From contig CAYPQM010000063.1 of assembly GCA_964412845.1 (NCBI GenBank), positions 1 through 35,866 on the forward strand: DNA of 35,866 nt, in the 5' to 3' direction. This document shows positions 25,708-34,141 of the stretch, piece by piece (position 1 is the stretch's first letter; every line of letters starts with the position of its first letter). The stretch is from JAWWPY01 sp964412845 (GTDB lineage Bacteria; Actinomycetota; Actinomycetes; Streptosporangiales; Streptosporangiaceae). The notes beneath the pieces are model-generated. The model did not search any database. It was not told the origin of the DNA and was given only the letters and a program-made list of their open reading frames with translations. The position numbers were made by a program, and so were the translations under genes.

Positions 25708-28103
25708 CTGTATATCTCCGAGCCACCATTGTTGTATACGAGATTCTTGTTATTCTGAAGGAACCCGACGGGGTATGCATAGGTGAGAATATCGCCATCG
25801 TAGACAGCGGTAGCTTCGCCGGTGTGGACGGTCGAGTAGCCAAGAATCACCCAGCTAGGCTTGCGTACCAACGAGGGATAGATGTCCGCGACGAACTGCC
25901 GGCCGGTCACATCGGACGGAGCGGAGAAATAGAATCGATTCGTAAAGTTCTCGGCCTGTACGCCACCAGGAAGCACACCCGGCTTGCCCCGAAGCCAGCC
26001 GATGGCCGCCTCCTCTTCGGGATGCGTGTAGTAGATGTCGTAGTAGGAACCGCTATTATTCAAGCTGACTTGTGGCGGGTAACCACCCGTTAGCTGAGGC
26101 AGCAGTCCCGTCGTTGAGACGAATATGCTGATGCATACTGCCGCCGCCGCTCTCAGTGCCCACGCCTGACCCAAGGGCGCGAAGACGGTCAGGGAGCCAG
26201 CCACCAGTACCGGAGCAATCAGGATGAGCGCTTCTTGAAACGCCCGAAGGACGCCATAGTCAGCCGACAGGTTAGGCAGGACCGTGATCACGGCCACCAT
26301 GGCGGTGCTTCCGAGACAGAGGCCGAAGAACTCGCGGCCCGCTTGCCGCCGGAGCCTTCGCCGCACAATAAAAGTGATCAGGCCGATACCGACGAATACC
26401 TGCTCACCCTTCGCCGCCGCCTGGCGTACGAGGCCATTCAACCCAGTGACCGGAATACCGATATCGGCGAGAAACCTGCCGGCGCCAGTGAGCGGGAGCG
26501 ATGTCTGCTCGTTGACGACCGGCGTAGGGTAGCGCGCCAGCGCGGAGATCGGCAGATAAGTAGCGGGGGCGGAACCGGCCCTCGCCCGGAGGGTCTCTCG
26601 CCGGTAATCATTCAGCACAGCCTGAGGACTGGCCGACTGCCCAGAAAGCAGGCCGTAGGAGACGTCACCCGATCGCACGCTAGGTGAGTGTCCGACCAGC
26701 CCGGTGACCGCCGACACGGCATCAGTCAGCGCGCCGCCTGCCGTCCGGGTGGCCAGATTGCCCCACGTGAACGCGATGCCGGCCACCACGAGGATGGAGC
26801 CAATCCCCACTGTGCGGCCCAGCGTGCCCCACGAGGCGCTCGTGAGGTGCCCGGGACCAGCTGACCGGCGCCACGCCCAGGGGTTCAGCGCGCCGGCGTG
26901 CTGGGCCACCCACGCCACCAGCAGCATGCCGAGGAAGAGGTACATCGTCGAATAGTGGGAGAGTTCCACGCCGAGCGACGTCACGAAGAAAGCAAGCTGC
27001 CGCTGGCGCAGACTCCACTCAGTACTCGTGATCAACAGGATCGCGACGCAGACAAAGAGGAATGAGATCTCCTGGCGGTTCAGGAATGGCAGGTCAGTAA
27101 AGAACGTCGGAAAACCCACGAAGTACACCGCGGCCAACACCGAAACCGGCCCCGACCAGTAACGGCGGGCAATCGCATAGACCAGCACCGGGCACAGCGC
27201 GAAAATGGCCTGGAAGAATACCTTAAATATATAGGGGTCATCGACGTGCACGAGCTGAGCCAGTTCGGCGGGCAGGATCGTGATGCTCAGGCATGCGTTA
27301 TACGCGTCATGAAAGTCCGAGATGTTCCAACGACCATGGGCCTCCGCCAGCTGAAAGACCCGGTACTCCGTCTGGATGTCATGCCCGGTCACGTACCAGC
27401 CGCGGAGCGAGGTCATCAGCAGAAGCGCGAGGGAGAGCAAATATAGCGTGACACTGATCATTCCGTCACGCACCTGCCCTCGCCAGCGCAATAGGAGCAA
27501 GAGCGCTACCACCGTGCCACCCAGCGCCGCGAGGCTGACTCCGTCCCCAGCACCATTGTTGAGGCGGTTCGCGCCAAGGACTGCGAATGCGACACAAAGG
27601 CCGGACCCGACGAGAAGACGAGTCTCCGCTGGCCTAATCGCCCGGATCTGGGACCGCCATGCTGGTATCGCAGGGTGTTGCCGCCGGAAGAGGTACAGCG
27701 ATACAACCAGCGCATCACCCAGGACGACAACAGGAATCGGACTGAGCGGGCGCTGGACTCCGATGAGGGGCAGCAGGGTATTGACACCGAGTCCGGCCAG
27801 CATGAGAAGAAGCAGGGTGGCAGTGAGGCTGTAGCCCAGGCGTTCGGCAACCGAGGATCTGCGCCACACCGACGTCGTGTACAGGAGATATACCGGATAG
27901 ACGACGAGAAACCAGAAGCCTACCGCCGGCCCGAGAAATGGCAGCCGGAAGCCCGTTACAACCGAGATGTTCACACCGGCAATGAGGCTGCCGTTCACGA
28001 AGGCCGGCCAGTCGTAGTCCCGCGCGACGGCTGGCGTGACGGGCCGCCGCCGGGCGGCTTCCGCCAGGGGCACGCACCCACGACCATTGCCATCGGGGAT
28101 CAT
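25704..28103 (-). CDS. DUF2206-like multi-spanning membrane protein, candidate polysaccharide polymerase / GT-C transferase
   Basis: 799 residues with about 14-16 hydrophobic helices. After six or so helices comes a conserved block, SLRGWYVTGHDIQTEYRVFQLAE, NISDFHDAYNACLSITILPAEL and DPYIFKVFFQAIFALCPVLVY, resembling DUF2206, a membrane family best known from archaea. The Asp in GHDIQ lies in an extracytoplasmic loop, where GT-C enzymes carry their catalytic acid. The C-terminal region of about 120 residues (SGSYYDIYYTHPEEEAAIGWLRG onward) is soluble and outside, as in GT-C proteins. I infer a polymerase or a transferase using a polyprenyl-linked sugar. ATG 28103 has a GA-rich stretch upstream and lies 19 bases after the deacetylase stop. 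Confidence 0.7.
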   Translation of the reverse strand: MIPDGNGRGCVPLAEAARRRPVTPAVARDYDWPAFVNGSLIAGVNISVVTGFRLPFLGPAVGFWFLVVYPVYLLYTTSVWRRSSVAERLGYSLTATLLLLMLAGLGVNTLLPLIGVQRPLSPIPVVVLGDALVVSLYLFRRQHPAIPAWRSQIRAIRPAETRLLVGSGLCVAFAVLGANRLNNGAGDGVSLAALGGTVVALLLLLRWRGQVRDGMISVTLYLLSLALLLMTSLRGWYVTGHDIQTEYRVFQLAEAHGRWNISDFHDAYNACLSITILPAELAQLVHVDDPYIFKVFFQAIFALCPVLVYAIARRYWSGPVSVLAAVYFVGFPTFFTDLPFLNRQEISFLFVCVAILLITSTEWSLRQRQLAFFVTSLGVELSHYSTMYLFLGMLLVAWVAQHAGALNPWAWRRSAGPGHLTSASWGTLGRTVGIGSILVVAGIAFTWGNLATRTAGGALTDAVSAVTGLVGHSPSVRSGDVSYGLLSGQSASPQAVLNDYRRETLRARAGSAPATYLPISALARYPTPVVNEQTSLPLTGAGRFLADIGIPVTGLNGLVRQAAAKGEQVFVGIGLITFIVRRRLRRQAGREFFGLCLGSTAMVAVITVLPNLSADYGVLRAFQEALILIAPVLVAGSLTVFAPLGQAWALRAAAAVCISIFVSTTGLLPQLTGGYPPQVSLNNSGSYYDIYYTHPEEEAAIGWLRGKPGVLPGGVQAENFTNRFYFSAPSDVTGRQFVADIYPSLVRKPSWVILGYSTVHTGEATAVYDGDILTYAYPVGFLQNNKNLVYNNGGSEIYR

Positions 28104-28122
28104 GCCGCCCCGCCGCCTCTCG

Positions 28123-28848
28123 TCATCTCAGGCCCCGCGTCCGCTCGATCAACTCACCGTTGGTGACGAAGGTGACGTCCTGATCGGCTATGTAGCGCAG
28201 CAAAGTGCGAAGCCGGGACCAATCATCGTTCGCCTCGATCTCCCAGCTGTGACCCCACAGGTGAAAGACTCCGCCACTGGCTCGGGCCTCCTGGAACAAC
28301 TGCCGGGCGAGGACATCCCAGTTGCCCCACATCGCGCACACCTGGCGGATTGTCCGGCTCCGGCGGGCCACCGGCCACCCGTCGGCCAGATAGCGGGCGG
28401 CATGACTGGTCGTGCCCAGCTGAAGCGGATCGGCCGAGACCCCGGTGCCGAACCGCCGGATCGTGCGGGCCACCCGGAATCCCGCCGCTCGCACTAACTC
28501 CACATGTTCCGCGCGATACGCCCCGTACGGATAGCAGAAGGAGGTCACAGTCCGCCCGATGATTTCCTGCACCGCCTCGTTGCCCAGGCTGATCTCGCGT
28601 GCCGCGTCCGCCAGGGACAGGCGCGTCAGGTGCGGGTGGGTGAGTGTGTGGCTACCGATCTCGAACCGCCCGGCCAGCTGGGACAGCGCCCGGCCACGAA
28701 TCCGGCGTTCAGAGGGGATCTCCGCAGACTGCGGCGAGATGTAGAACGTGCCGGCAAAGCCAAGATCATGGAGCTCGTGGGCCAGCTTCTCATCGAGTTC
28801 ATGACCGTCGTCCCAGCTCGTGGTGACCATGACTGCTCGCGGCGGCAC
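28123..28848 (-). CDS. NodB-type polysaccharide deacetylase
   Basis: 241 residues, carbohydrate esterase 4 fold. Visible motifs are motif 1 TTSWDDGHELD (usual form TFDDG; the Asp pair is kept), motif 2 GSHTLTHPHL (H-x3-H metal ligands), motif 3 FCYPYGAYRAEH, and the late HLWGHSWEIE segment. No signal peptide is present, so it may act in the cytoplasm on a lipid-linked or free sugar before export; proteins of this short type are common in glycan loci. GTG 28848 has GGGGAG about 6 bases upstream and comes 1 base after the stop of the previous gene. It probably removes N-acetyl groups from one residue of the repeat unit. Confidence 0.87.
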   Translation of the reverse strand: MPPRAVMVTTSWDDGHELDEKLAHELHDLGFAGTFYISPQSAEIPSERRIRGRALSQLAGRFEIGSHTLTHPHLTRLSLADAAREISLGNEAVQEIIGRTVTSFCYPYGAYRAEHVELVRAAGFRVARTIRRFGTGVSADPLQLGTTSHAARYLADGWPVARRSRTIRQVCAMWGNWDVLARQLFQEARASGGVFHLWGHSWEIEANDDWSRLRTLLRYIADQDVTFVTNGELIERTRGLR

Positions 28849-28849
28849 G

Positions 28850-29449
28850 TTATGCTCCCCGGTCTGGGCTGGTGACTAGGAAGTCGATCGTCTCCGGGTG
28901 ACCGGGAAGCGCGACCTTAATGCGACACGGTGAGACGTCGCACCGCGGCCGGACCATCGCGGACACCGTCCACGTCGCTCCGGCGGCGACGGCTCTCGTC
29001 GACTCGGCCAGGATGCGGGATCTCCTCCCCCCGCTGGTCAGGACGTACCGGTAGGTCACTTCATGCCCTTCATGGTTGCCGACCATGAAGGAGACCGTGA
29101 TCGCCGCGTTGACGCTCGCCGGGGTCGGCAGGGCTGATGGACGGTCGAAGGCCAGGACCGTGTAGCGCGCTGGTTGCCGGAAGAGTGACAGTGCCCACTG
29201 GTGGCGGCCGGACGGCGAAAGCAGGCTGGCTCCGGCGGCAAGCAGCGCGAGGGGCACCAGGATGGGCCAGTATCGCCGTATTCGTGGTTCGTTGTCTCGG
29301 TATGGCTGGGCCGCTGTCGTCGAGCCGGGCCGCCGCGTCGCCGCGCTCAATGCCGGCCACCCATCCTCAGCTCGTCCCTCGCCGCCGACACGGAGCGGCC
29401 GGGCCCCGGTACCCGGGCCCGGCGGCCGGCTGGGTGGGGTGACGCGCAT
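28850..29449 (-). CDS. Single-pass membrane protein with DUF1616-like extracytoplasmic domain
   Basis: 199 residues. The first about 58 residues are Arg/Pro/Gly-rich and poorly ordered. One membrane helix (about 60-80, YWPILVPLALLAAGASLL) follows. The outer domain (about 95-195) contains AAITVSFMVGNHEGHEVTYR, an Ig-like pattern similar to the soluble half of DUF1616 proteins, which occur with archaeal and bacterial cell-surface glycan genes. Two Cys (RCDVSPC) could form a disulphide. The first 103 bases overlap the end of the upstream GT4 gene, which is unusually long, so the true start may be internal. The homology is suggestive only. Confidence 0.6.
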   Translation of the reverse strand: MRVTPPSRPPGPGTGARPLRVGGEGRAEDGWPALSAATRRPGSTTAAQPYRDNEPRIRRYWPILVPLALLAAGASLLSPSGRHQWALSLFRQPARYTVLAFDRPSALPTPASVNAAITVSFMVGNHEGHEVTYRYVLTSGGRRSRILAESTRAVAAGATWTVSAMVRPRCDVSPCRIKVALPGHPETIDFLVTSPDRGA

Positions 29450-30597
29450 GCTAGTTCGTATTCGGACGCCAGATGCTCGGCGTTGCGCTGCCAGTCGAAC
29501 CGCTCCTCGGCCAGGCGCCTGGAATAGGCCCGCATGTACCTCAGGCGCTGAGGCTCGCCGAGAAGGTCGAGAAACGTCGAGCGGAGCGCCGCCGGCTCGG
29601 CCGGGACCAAGGCGACACCGCGAGGATCAAGGTCGTACCGGGAGTAAGCCTCTTCGGCGGTGGCGACGACCGGCAACCCGCAGGCCATCGCCTCTTGCAT
29701 CACCAGGGTGAGCATCTCGCCGACCGCGGGGAAGGCGAAAATGTCGCTCGCCTGGTAAAGGTCCCGCAGCTCCGTGCGGCTGACCGGGCCGAGGAAGGTC
29801 ACCCCGGCCGGGACATCAGCAGGGATCTTGCCTGGCCCAGCGAGCACCATCTGGTACTCCTGGCCCGCGGCCCCGATCAGCTTGTGGAATCCCTTCTTGG
29901 GCACCAGGCGGCCCACGAAGAGAATGACCGGCCGGTCTGGTGACAGGCCGTACCTTCGCCGCGTGACGTGTGCGGACACTGGATCTCCGGGGCGGAAGTG
30001 TCCCGTGTCGATGCCGTTGTAGGTGAGTGTGACCTTCTCGTCCGGGACACCGTGGTCACTGAGGAAGCTCGCTACGATCGGGTTGTAGGCCGTTATCGTC
30101 GTTGCCCAATGCCACACGAGCCGGCCAACCGACGAGTAGACGATCTCCTGAGCGAACTTCACCACCGCCTTGTCGTGCTCCACGATGCCGACGTGCTGGG
30201 TGACGAAGAGGGGCCGCCGACGCCGCTTCGCCAGGAGCGCGGCGAGGGCGGACGACCCGTGGTAGACGTCGTGCACGTGGACGACATCGGCCTGGCCGAT
30301 CAACCTGGCCAGGTGCCATGCCGCGGTCGGGCTCCATACCGGGAACGGGACTCCGCCGCGGTCCTCGAGCCCGTTCCAGGCCGCGACGCGGATCACCGTA
30401 TAGCCGTCAATCTGTTCCCGCTTGGCCGCGCCCTCGCCGCAGCGGCTGGTGACCACTGTCACCTCGTGCCCCAGAGCGGCCAGTGTGCGGGCCTGCTGGC
30501 CGACGACGACCTCGACGCCACCAACATGGGGGTCAGCGTAGGCGGAGACGATCAGCACGCTGGGACGCTTTTCCTCGGTCCCTTTGCCGTTTTTCAT
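29347..30597 (-). CDS. GT4 glycosyltransferase (GT-B fold)
   Basis: 416 residues. The N-terminal half has VSAYADPHVGGVEVVVGQQA (GG loop) and ADVVHVHDVYHGSSALAALL. The C-terminal half has LTYNGIDTGHFRPG, ILFVGRLVPKKGFHKL, VTFLGPVSRTELRDLYQASD and IFAFPAVGEMLTLVMQEAMA (E-x7-E), then LPVVATAEEA. AGGGGGA lies 4 bases before ATG 30597, a strong ribosome-binding site. The last about 35 residues (PAGRRARVPGPG onward) are low complexity and overlap the next gene by 103 bases, so the ancestral stop may have been lost. It follows the flippase gene after 19 bases. Confidence 0.9.
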   Translation of the reverse strand: MKNGKGTEEKRPSVLIVSAYADPHVGGVEVVVGQQARTLAALGHEVTVVTSRCGEGAAKREQIDGYTVIRVAAWNGLEDRGGVPFPVWSPTAAWHLARLIGQADVVHVHDVYHGSSALAALLAKRRRRPLFVTQHVGIVEHDKAVVKFAQEIVYSSVGRLVWHWATTITAYNPIVASFLSDHGVPDEKVTLTYNGIDTGHFRPGDPVSAHVTRRRYGLSPDRPVILFVGRLVPKKGFHKLIGAAGQEYQMVLAGPGKIPADVPAGVTFLGPVSRTELRDLYQASDIFAFPAVGEMLTLVMQEAMACGLPVVATAEEAYSRYDLDPRGVALVPAEPAALRSTFLDLLGEPQRLRYMRAYSRRLAEERFDWQRNAEHLASEYELACASPHPAGRRARVPGPGRSVSAARDELRMGGRH

Positions 30598-30616
30598 GTA
30601 TTCCCCCTGTCAGTTT

Positions 30617-32176
30617 TTACTTTCGCCGGTGACGCGGTGGTGCATTGTGTGCCGCACCGGCCACGGCGGCACTGAGTAAGCCGCCGATCGGCCATGCGGC
30701 GGTCAATGCGCTCAGGCCATGCGGCGCCAGCAGCCAAGCCAGGCCGCAGATAGCGATCGCATAGGTGCCGCTGCTCAAGACGAGCCTGCGGAGTCGGCCC
30801 GCCAGGCGGAGGACTGTCCACAGCCAATTGTTCGCGGCAATGGGAACAGCGGCGATCGCGAGTATCATCAGGCCGGGAGTTCCGTGCTGGCTGTATTTCG
30901 TTCCGAAGGCCAGCAGTACCCACCGCGCGGACACGACGAGCACCAGGCACGCTGGCAGGCACAGCGCGATCAAGACGCGTCGGCTGCGGCGCAGGAGCTG
31001 CCGCCAATCAACACCGGCGTGGGATCCTTCGGCCAGGAACGTCTGCTCCACCGCGTACGCCGTGGAATACAGCAGTGTCGCCACCTGGAACGCAACAAAG
31101 TAGTAGGCCGCTGCGGCGGCTCCGAGACGGTCCAGGACGATGAGCGGGACGACCAGAGTGGGCAGCAGGTTCAAGACGTTGCCCGCGTAATTGGCACCCG
31201 AGAACCGGAGCAGCGGCTTGAGCGTCCGCAACGGCTTCCTGAGCGACGGCCGCCAGCGCAGCGCCGTGGTCATCAGCACCAAACTGGCCAGAGCCGCGGC
31301 GGCAAAGCCACCGGCCGACGCACAGAAGAGGCCATAGGCGCCGCTGCCGGTGAGGAGCACCACGCTGATGACCTTGGCCGCTCCGCCGACGCCCCCGTCG
31401 GTCAGCGCGCTGTAGCCAGCCTTGCGTGAGGCGACGAAGACGGAGTCAGTTATCAGGTTGACGGCTGCGGCGGCGGTCAGCAGCACGAAGCCAACCGCGA
31501 GCGCGGGCCGGTGCTCGACGAACGCGAGGCCGGGCACCAGGACGGGCATGAGCAGGACGTAGAGCAGGCCGATCCCGGCGCCGCACCCGGCGACGAGAAG
31601 AAGCCCAGCCGTGATCAAGGCATCCCGGTCCTGAGCGGTCGGTAGGTGCCGGACAAAGGTGCTGTTGAGTCCGAGGAGGGCCAGGTAGGCGATGACCGTG
31701 GTCGCGGAGATCAGCGAACTCGCTCGGCCCACGTCCACTGCGCTGAACAAGCGGGCCGTGATTATCCAGAACGCGAAGCCGAGCCCAGCCTGCAGGCCCG
31801 AGCTCAGGATCAGGTAGAGCGAGTTGCGCACCATGTGGTCCGCCAAGAGCCGCCGGTACGGCGGCCTGCCCGGCCCGGCCCGGCGGCTCTCCCCGCCGAC
31901 AGGCGGCAGCTCGCGAGCCCGCGGCTCCCTGGTGCGGCTGCCGGTGGGTGCGGTGACCGGGCCACCAAGCCGGTGACGACCCTGACGGCAGGCTGGGCGG
32001 GATACCGCAGAAATGCGGCCTCTCCTGGTCAGCTCGCGGGAGAAGGCCGGGTCGGGGCGACCCGGTAATCCTTCGCATGAGGACGAACCGACCTGGGGTG
32101 GCCGTGTGAATGCGGCATGAAGGGGCGCAGGGCCGCGTGCGCCGGCCGCTCCTACTCCGGAAGATCTGGGCATCAT
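30617..32176 (-). CDS. Wzx-like polysaccharide flippase (MATE/MOP superfamily)
   Basis: About 519 residues. From about residue 110 on there are 12-14 hydrophobic helices. The first contains RNSLYLILSSGLQAGLGFAF, followed by WIITARLFSAVDVGRASSLI and LALLGLNSTFVRHLPTAQDRD, the usual start of Wzx/O-antigen flippases of actinobacteria. It would move the lipid-linked repeat unit across the membrane. The first about 100 residues are Arg/Pro/Gly-rich and unlike flippases. The conserved RRLLADHMVRNSL shows that the start must be upstream of residue 105, so ATG 32176 is used; a TTG at 32188 is possible. No clear Shine-Dalgarno is seen. It is the first gene of the leftward operon. Confidence 0.85.
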   Translation of the reverse strand: MMPRSSGVGAAGARGPAPLHAAFTRPPQVGSSSCEGLPGRPDPAFSRELTRRGRISAVSRPACRQGRHRLGGPVTAPTGSRTREPRARELPPVGGESRRAGPGRPPYRRLLADHMVRNSLYLILSSGLQAGLGFAFWIITARLFSAVDVGRASSLISATTVIAYLALLGLNSTFVRHLPTAQDRDALITAGLLLVAGCGAGIGLLYVLLMPVLVPGLAFVEHRPALAVGFVLLTAAAAVNLITDSVFVASRKAGYSALTDGGVGGAAKVISVVLLTGSGAYGLFCASAGGFAAAALASLVLMTTALRWRPSLRKPLRTLKPLLRFSGANYAGNVLNLLPTLVVPLIVLDRLGAAAAAYYFVAFQVATLLYSTAYAVEQTFLAEGSHAGVDWRQLLRRSRRVLIALCLPACLVLVVSARWVLLAFGTKYSQHGTPGLMILAIAAVPIAANNWLWTVLRLAGRLRRLVLSSGTYAIAICGLAWLLAPHGLSALTAAWPIGGLLSAAVAGAAHNAPPRHRRK

Positions 32177-32479
32177 ATGAGTGGCCAAGGGCTCAAGGGC
32201 GTCACGGCGCTATTTAATGACAAATAATGCATTAGGCCCTTTCCGCGGAATCGGCCGATTCGGCCGATTCATCCAGTTCCGCCCTCAGTGGTCAGCCACG
32301 TGGCAGTGCGTCCCAACTGGTAAGGATCCCCCCACCGAACATAAAGACGCCGGGCTCATCGGGATGGATTACCGGCACTCTATCTGCTGATCCGCTTTCA
32401 TCGCTCGCAAGCCGATGCAGACGGCATCAAACAGCGGTGGCGGCTTCGCCGAATATCCCGAACCGGCACCTGCGCATGT
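32177..32479. other. Intergenic region before the flippase operon
   Basis: About 300 bases without a gene. 32210-32240 is strongly AT-rich (TATTTAATGACAAATAATGC), probably the promoter of the flippase operon. Next to it is the palindrome GAATCGGCCGATTC (about 32250-32263) with a second CGGCCGATTC directly following, which could be an operator. Confidence 0.5.
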
Positions 32480-33096
32480 TCATTCTGATGAGCGGACAGC
32501 CGGCATTACCGCCGTAGGCAGATGCTGAGGGCTGAGTCCTGAGATCGGCCGCAGCGGAGTGCCCGGCGGCGCCACCCGGGCGTAGAACTCGACCTTCCCG
32601 TAGGCGCGCGTCGGCCAGGCGACATGGGGGGGCGAGGAGGGCAGGATCTCTCCCGTGCACAAGCCTTGCCGCCAGATCGAGTCCAGCACGGAAGGGAGCG
32701 CTTCCAGCGTGGCCGGTGGCCCGTCCATGAAACAGGATCACGTCACCTGAGTGCAGATGGCCGATCCGGGCGACGATGGCGGCCGGGCTTATTCCCTCGT
32801 AGTCCTCGGAATCCACATTCCACAGCAGCACAGTGTCGAGCCGAGCTGGTAATGAGGCGGATGACCTGCTGGCCTACCCGGTCGAATGGCGGCCGGAACA
32901 TCCACGGTGTGCTGCCGGTCAGGCGTGTGGTGATCTGCCCGGTGCCAAGCAGCTCACGGTATACAGCCTGGCAGGAAAGCTGATCCAGGAACGGATGATC
33001 ATAACTGTGATTCCCCACCTGGCCGAGTAGTGCTTCCTGGCGGACCGACCCCGGGTACCGCTGCTCGTGGACGCCGTTTCCGCCGGCCGCGCGACG
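32480..33096 (-). pseudogene. Degraded polysaccharide deacetylase (NodB family), two frameshifts, N-terminus missing
   Basis: Three reading frames on the minus strand together give the rear part of a CE4 deacetylase. The first frame (about 33096 down to 32840) reads VRQEALLGQVGNHSYDHPFL and WMFRPPFDRVGQQV, the H-x3-H and RPP(F/Y)G-like motifs. A shift near 32840 leads to LDTVLLWNVDSEDYEG and GDVILFH. A second shift near 32730, consistent with one extra base after the His codon, leads to DGPPATLEALPSVLDSI and finally YGKVEFYARVAPPGTPLRP. Motif 1 (FDDG) is not found upstream, and an in-frame TGA sits at 33097-33099. So the gene is truncated at the front and broken twice. A sequencing error could explain a shift but not the missing N-terminus. 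Confidence 0.8.
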
Positions 33097-33588
33097 TCAG
33101 CCGCCGATTGCCGGGGGTTTGACGGGGGCCGTGATCGCGGGAATGTCCCCCACCAGTTGCCGGGGGTTTGGCGGGGCCGCGATCGCGGGAACGTCCCCCA
33201 CCGGAGCAGGAGAAGGCAGCGGGGCCGCTGGGCCGGGCGCCGGTGTGCCGCCCGTCTCGCCACCCATGACCGCCTCGAAGGTGAGCCAGGGAATGAGCAC
33301 AGTCACCGTCTCGTCCGGCACGGACGGAGTGACCATCTGCGGCCCGGCCGGGCTCGCCGGGACATCACTGCGACGGTGGCCCGCTGATCTACCGAGAGCT
33401 TCGTCAGCGCCCTGGCCTAACCGAGTCCGGGTCGATGGCTCCCGATACGGTTCCGCGTAGCGCGGGCCAGGTAAGGACCGCGGGACGACCGGGCCCCCGC
33501 CCAGCCGGCCACCAGCAGTCCGGGAAACCGGACTGGAATGCTTGCCACGAGGCAGCGGGTCGATCGCGCCCGCGCTCACAGCATTCAT
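33097..33588 (-). CDS. Proline-rich protein of unknown function (possible remnant)
   Basis: 163 residues. The start is well supported: AGGGGGG lies 6 bases before ATG 33588. The sequence is low complexity. A Ser/Arg/Gly-rich first half is followed by VTVLIPWLTFEAVMGGETGG and a Pro/Ala tail with a duplicated VGD(V/I)PAI(A/T)AP unit. There is no signal peptide or clear membrane helix. Its stop codon is in the same frame as, and directly abuts, the first frame of the broken deacetylase, so it could be the remains of a longer gene that once read through. I do not recognise a family. Confidence 0.4.
   Translation of the reverse strand: MNAVSAGAIDPLPRGKHSSPVSRTAGGRLGGGPVVPRSLPGPRYAEPYREPSTRTRLGQGADEALGRSAGHRRSDVPASPAGPQMVTPSVPDETVTVLIPWLTFEAVMGGETGGTPAPGPAAPLPSPAPVGDVPAIAAPPNPRQLVGDIPAITAPVKPPAIGG
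33108..33204. repeat. Imperfect tandem duplication of about 49 bp
   Basis: 33108-33156 and 33157-33204 are near-identical copies, each starting TTGCCGGGGGTTTG and ending GTCCCCCACC(A/G)G. It lies in the tail of the proline-rich ORF and encodes the duplicated VGD-PAI-AP unit. Confidence 0.8.
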
Positions 33589-34141
33589 GTGAATCCCCCC
33601 CTGCGTAGTCCGAGCCACCCGCCGCCACAAAGGCCCACCTCTGCGGCTTTAGCCATCTCAAGACGGCAGCATGGCGAACAGGACCAGGCACGGTATGTCT
33701 AAGAAAACATGATTTAACTTAACGAAGACGCACAAGCTCTCGGGCCGGTTGACACAATTGGTGTTCTGAACCCCGCGAAATATGGTGCGCCGATATCCGT
33801 ACAGTCCGGATAAAGCCGAGGTTTCCGATCCCAGCCACTGCCGACACCACGTATGCGTCTGCGCCACACTTACCATCCGTAAACCATAGTAAATGGTACG
33901 AGTCCCAGCCTTCCGCCGACACAATCCCGTGCCGAGGACGCAAAGCTAGCATGCCGGGTTCAACGGCACCTATCCCCAAATCAGGGGATGCTGATGTCTT
34001 CCGGTAAAGACCGACTCGGGCATAGTTGCCTGTTATTACCGATTTCTGGGGATTGAGATTATCGCTCCTGGTCATCAGCTATTCCCGCGCGGACAGCATC
34101 GGACATGTCCGCTACGCCATGATGGCCGCAGGGCGGCTGAG
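33589..34141. other. Gene-poor region at the right edge of the polysaccharide locus
   Basis: About 550 bases, AT-richer than the flanks, especially 33690-33730 (AACATGATTTAACTTAACG). An open frame on the minus strand (33719-34075, 118 codons, a weak GGGA about 7 bases before ATG 34075) contains a plausible-looking EGWDSYHLLWFTDGKCGADA segment. I recognise no family and do not call it a gene. The promoter of the proline-rich ORF should be here. Confidence 0.4.

Noticed and set aside
33719..34075. 118-codon minus-strand frame
   Set aside because: Only a weak ribosome-binding site and no recognisable family; kept as a note in the region entry.
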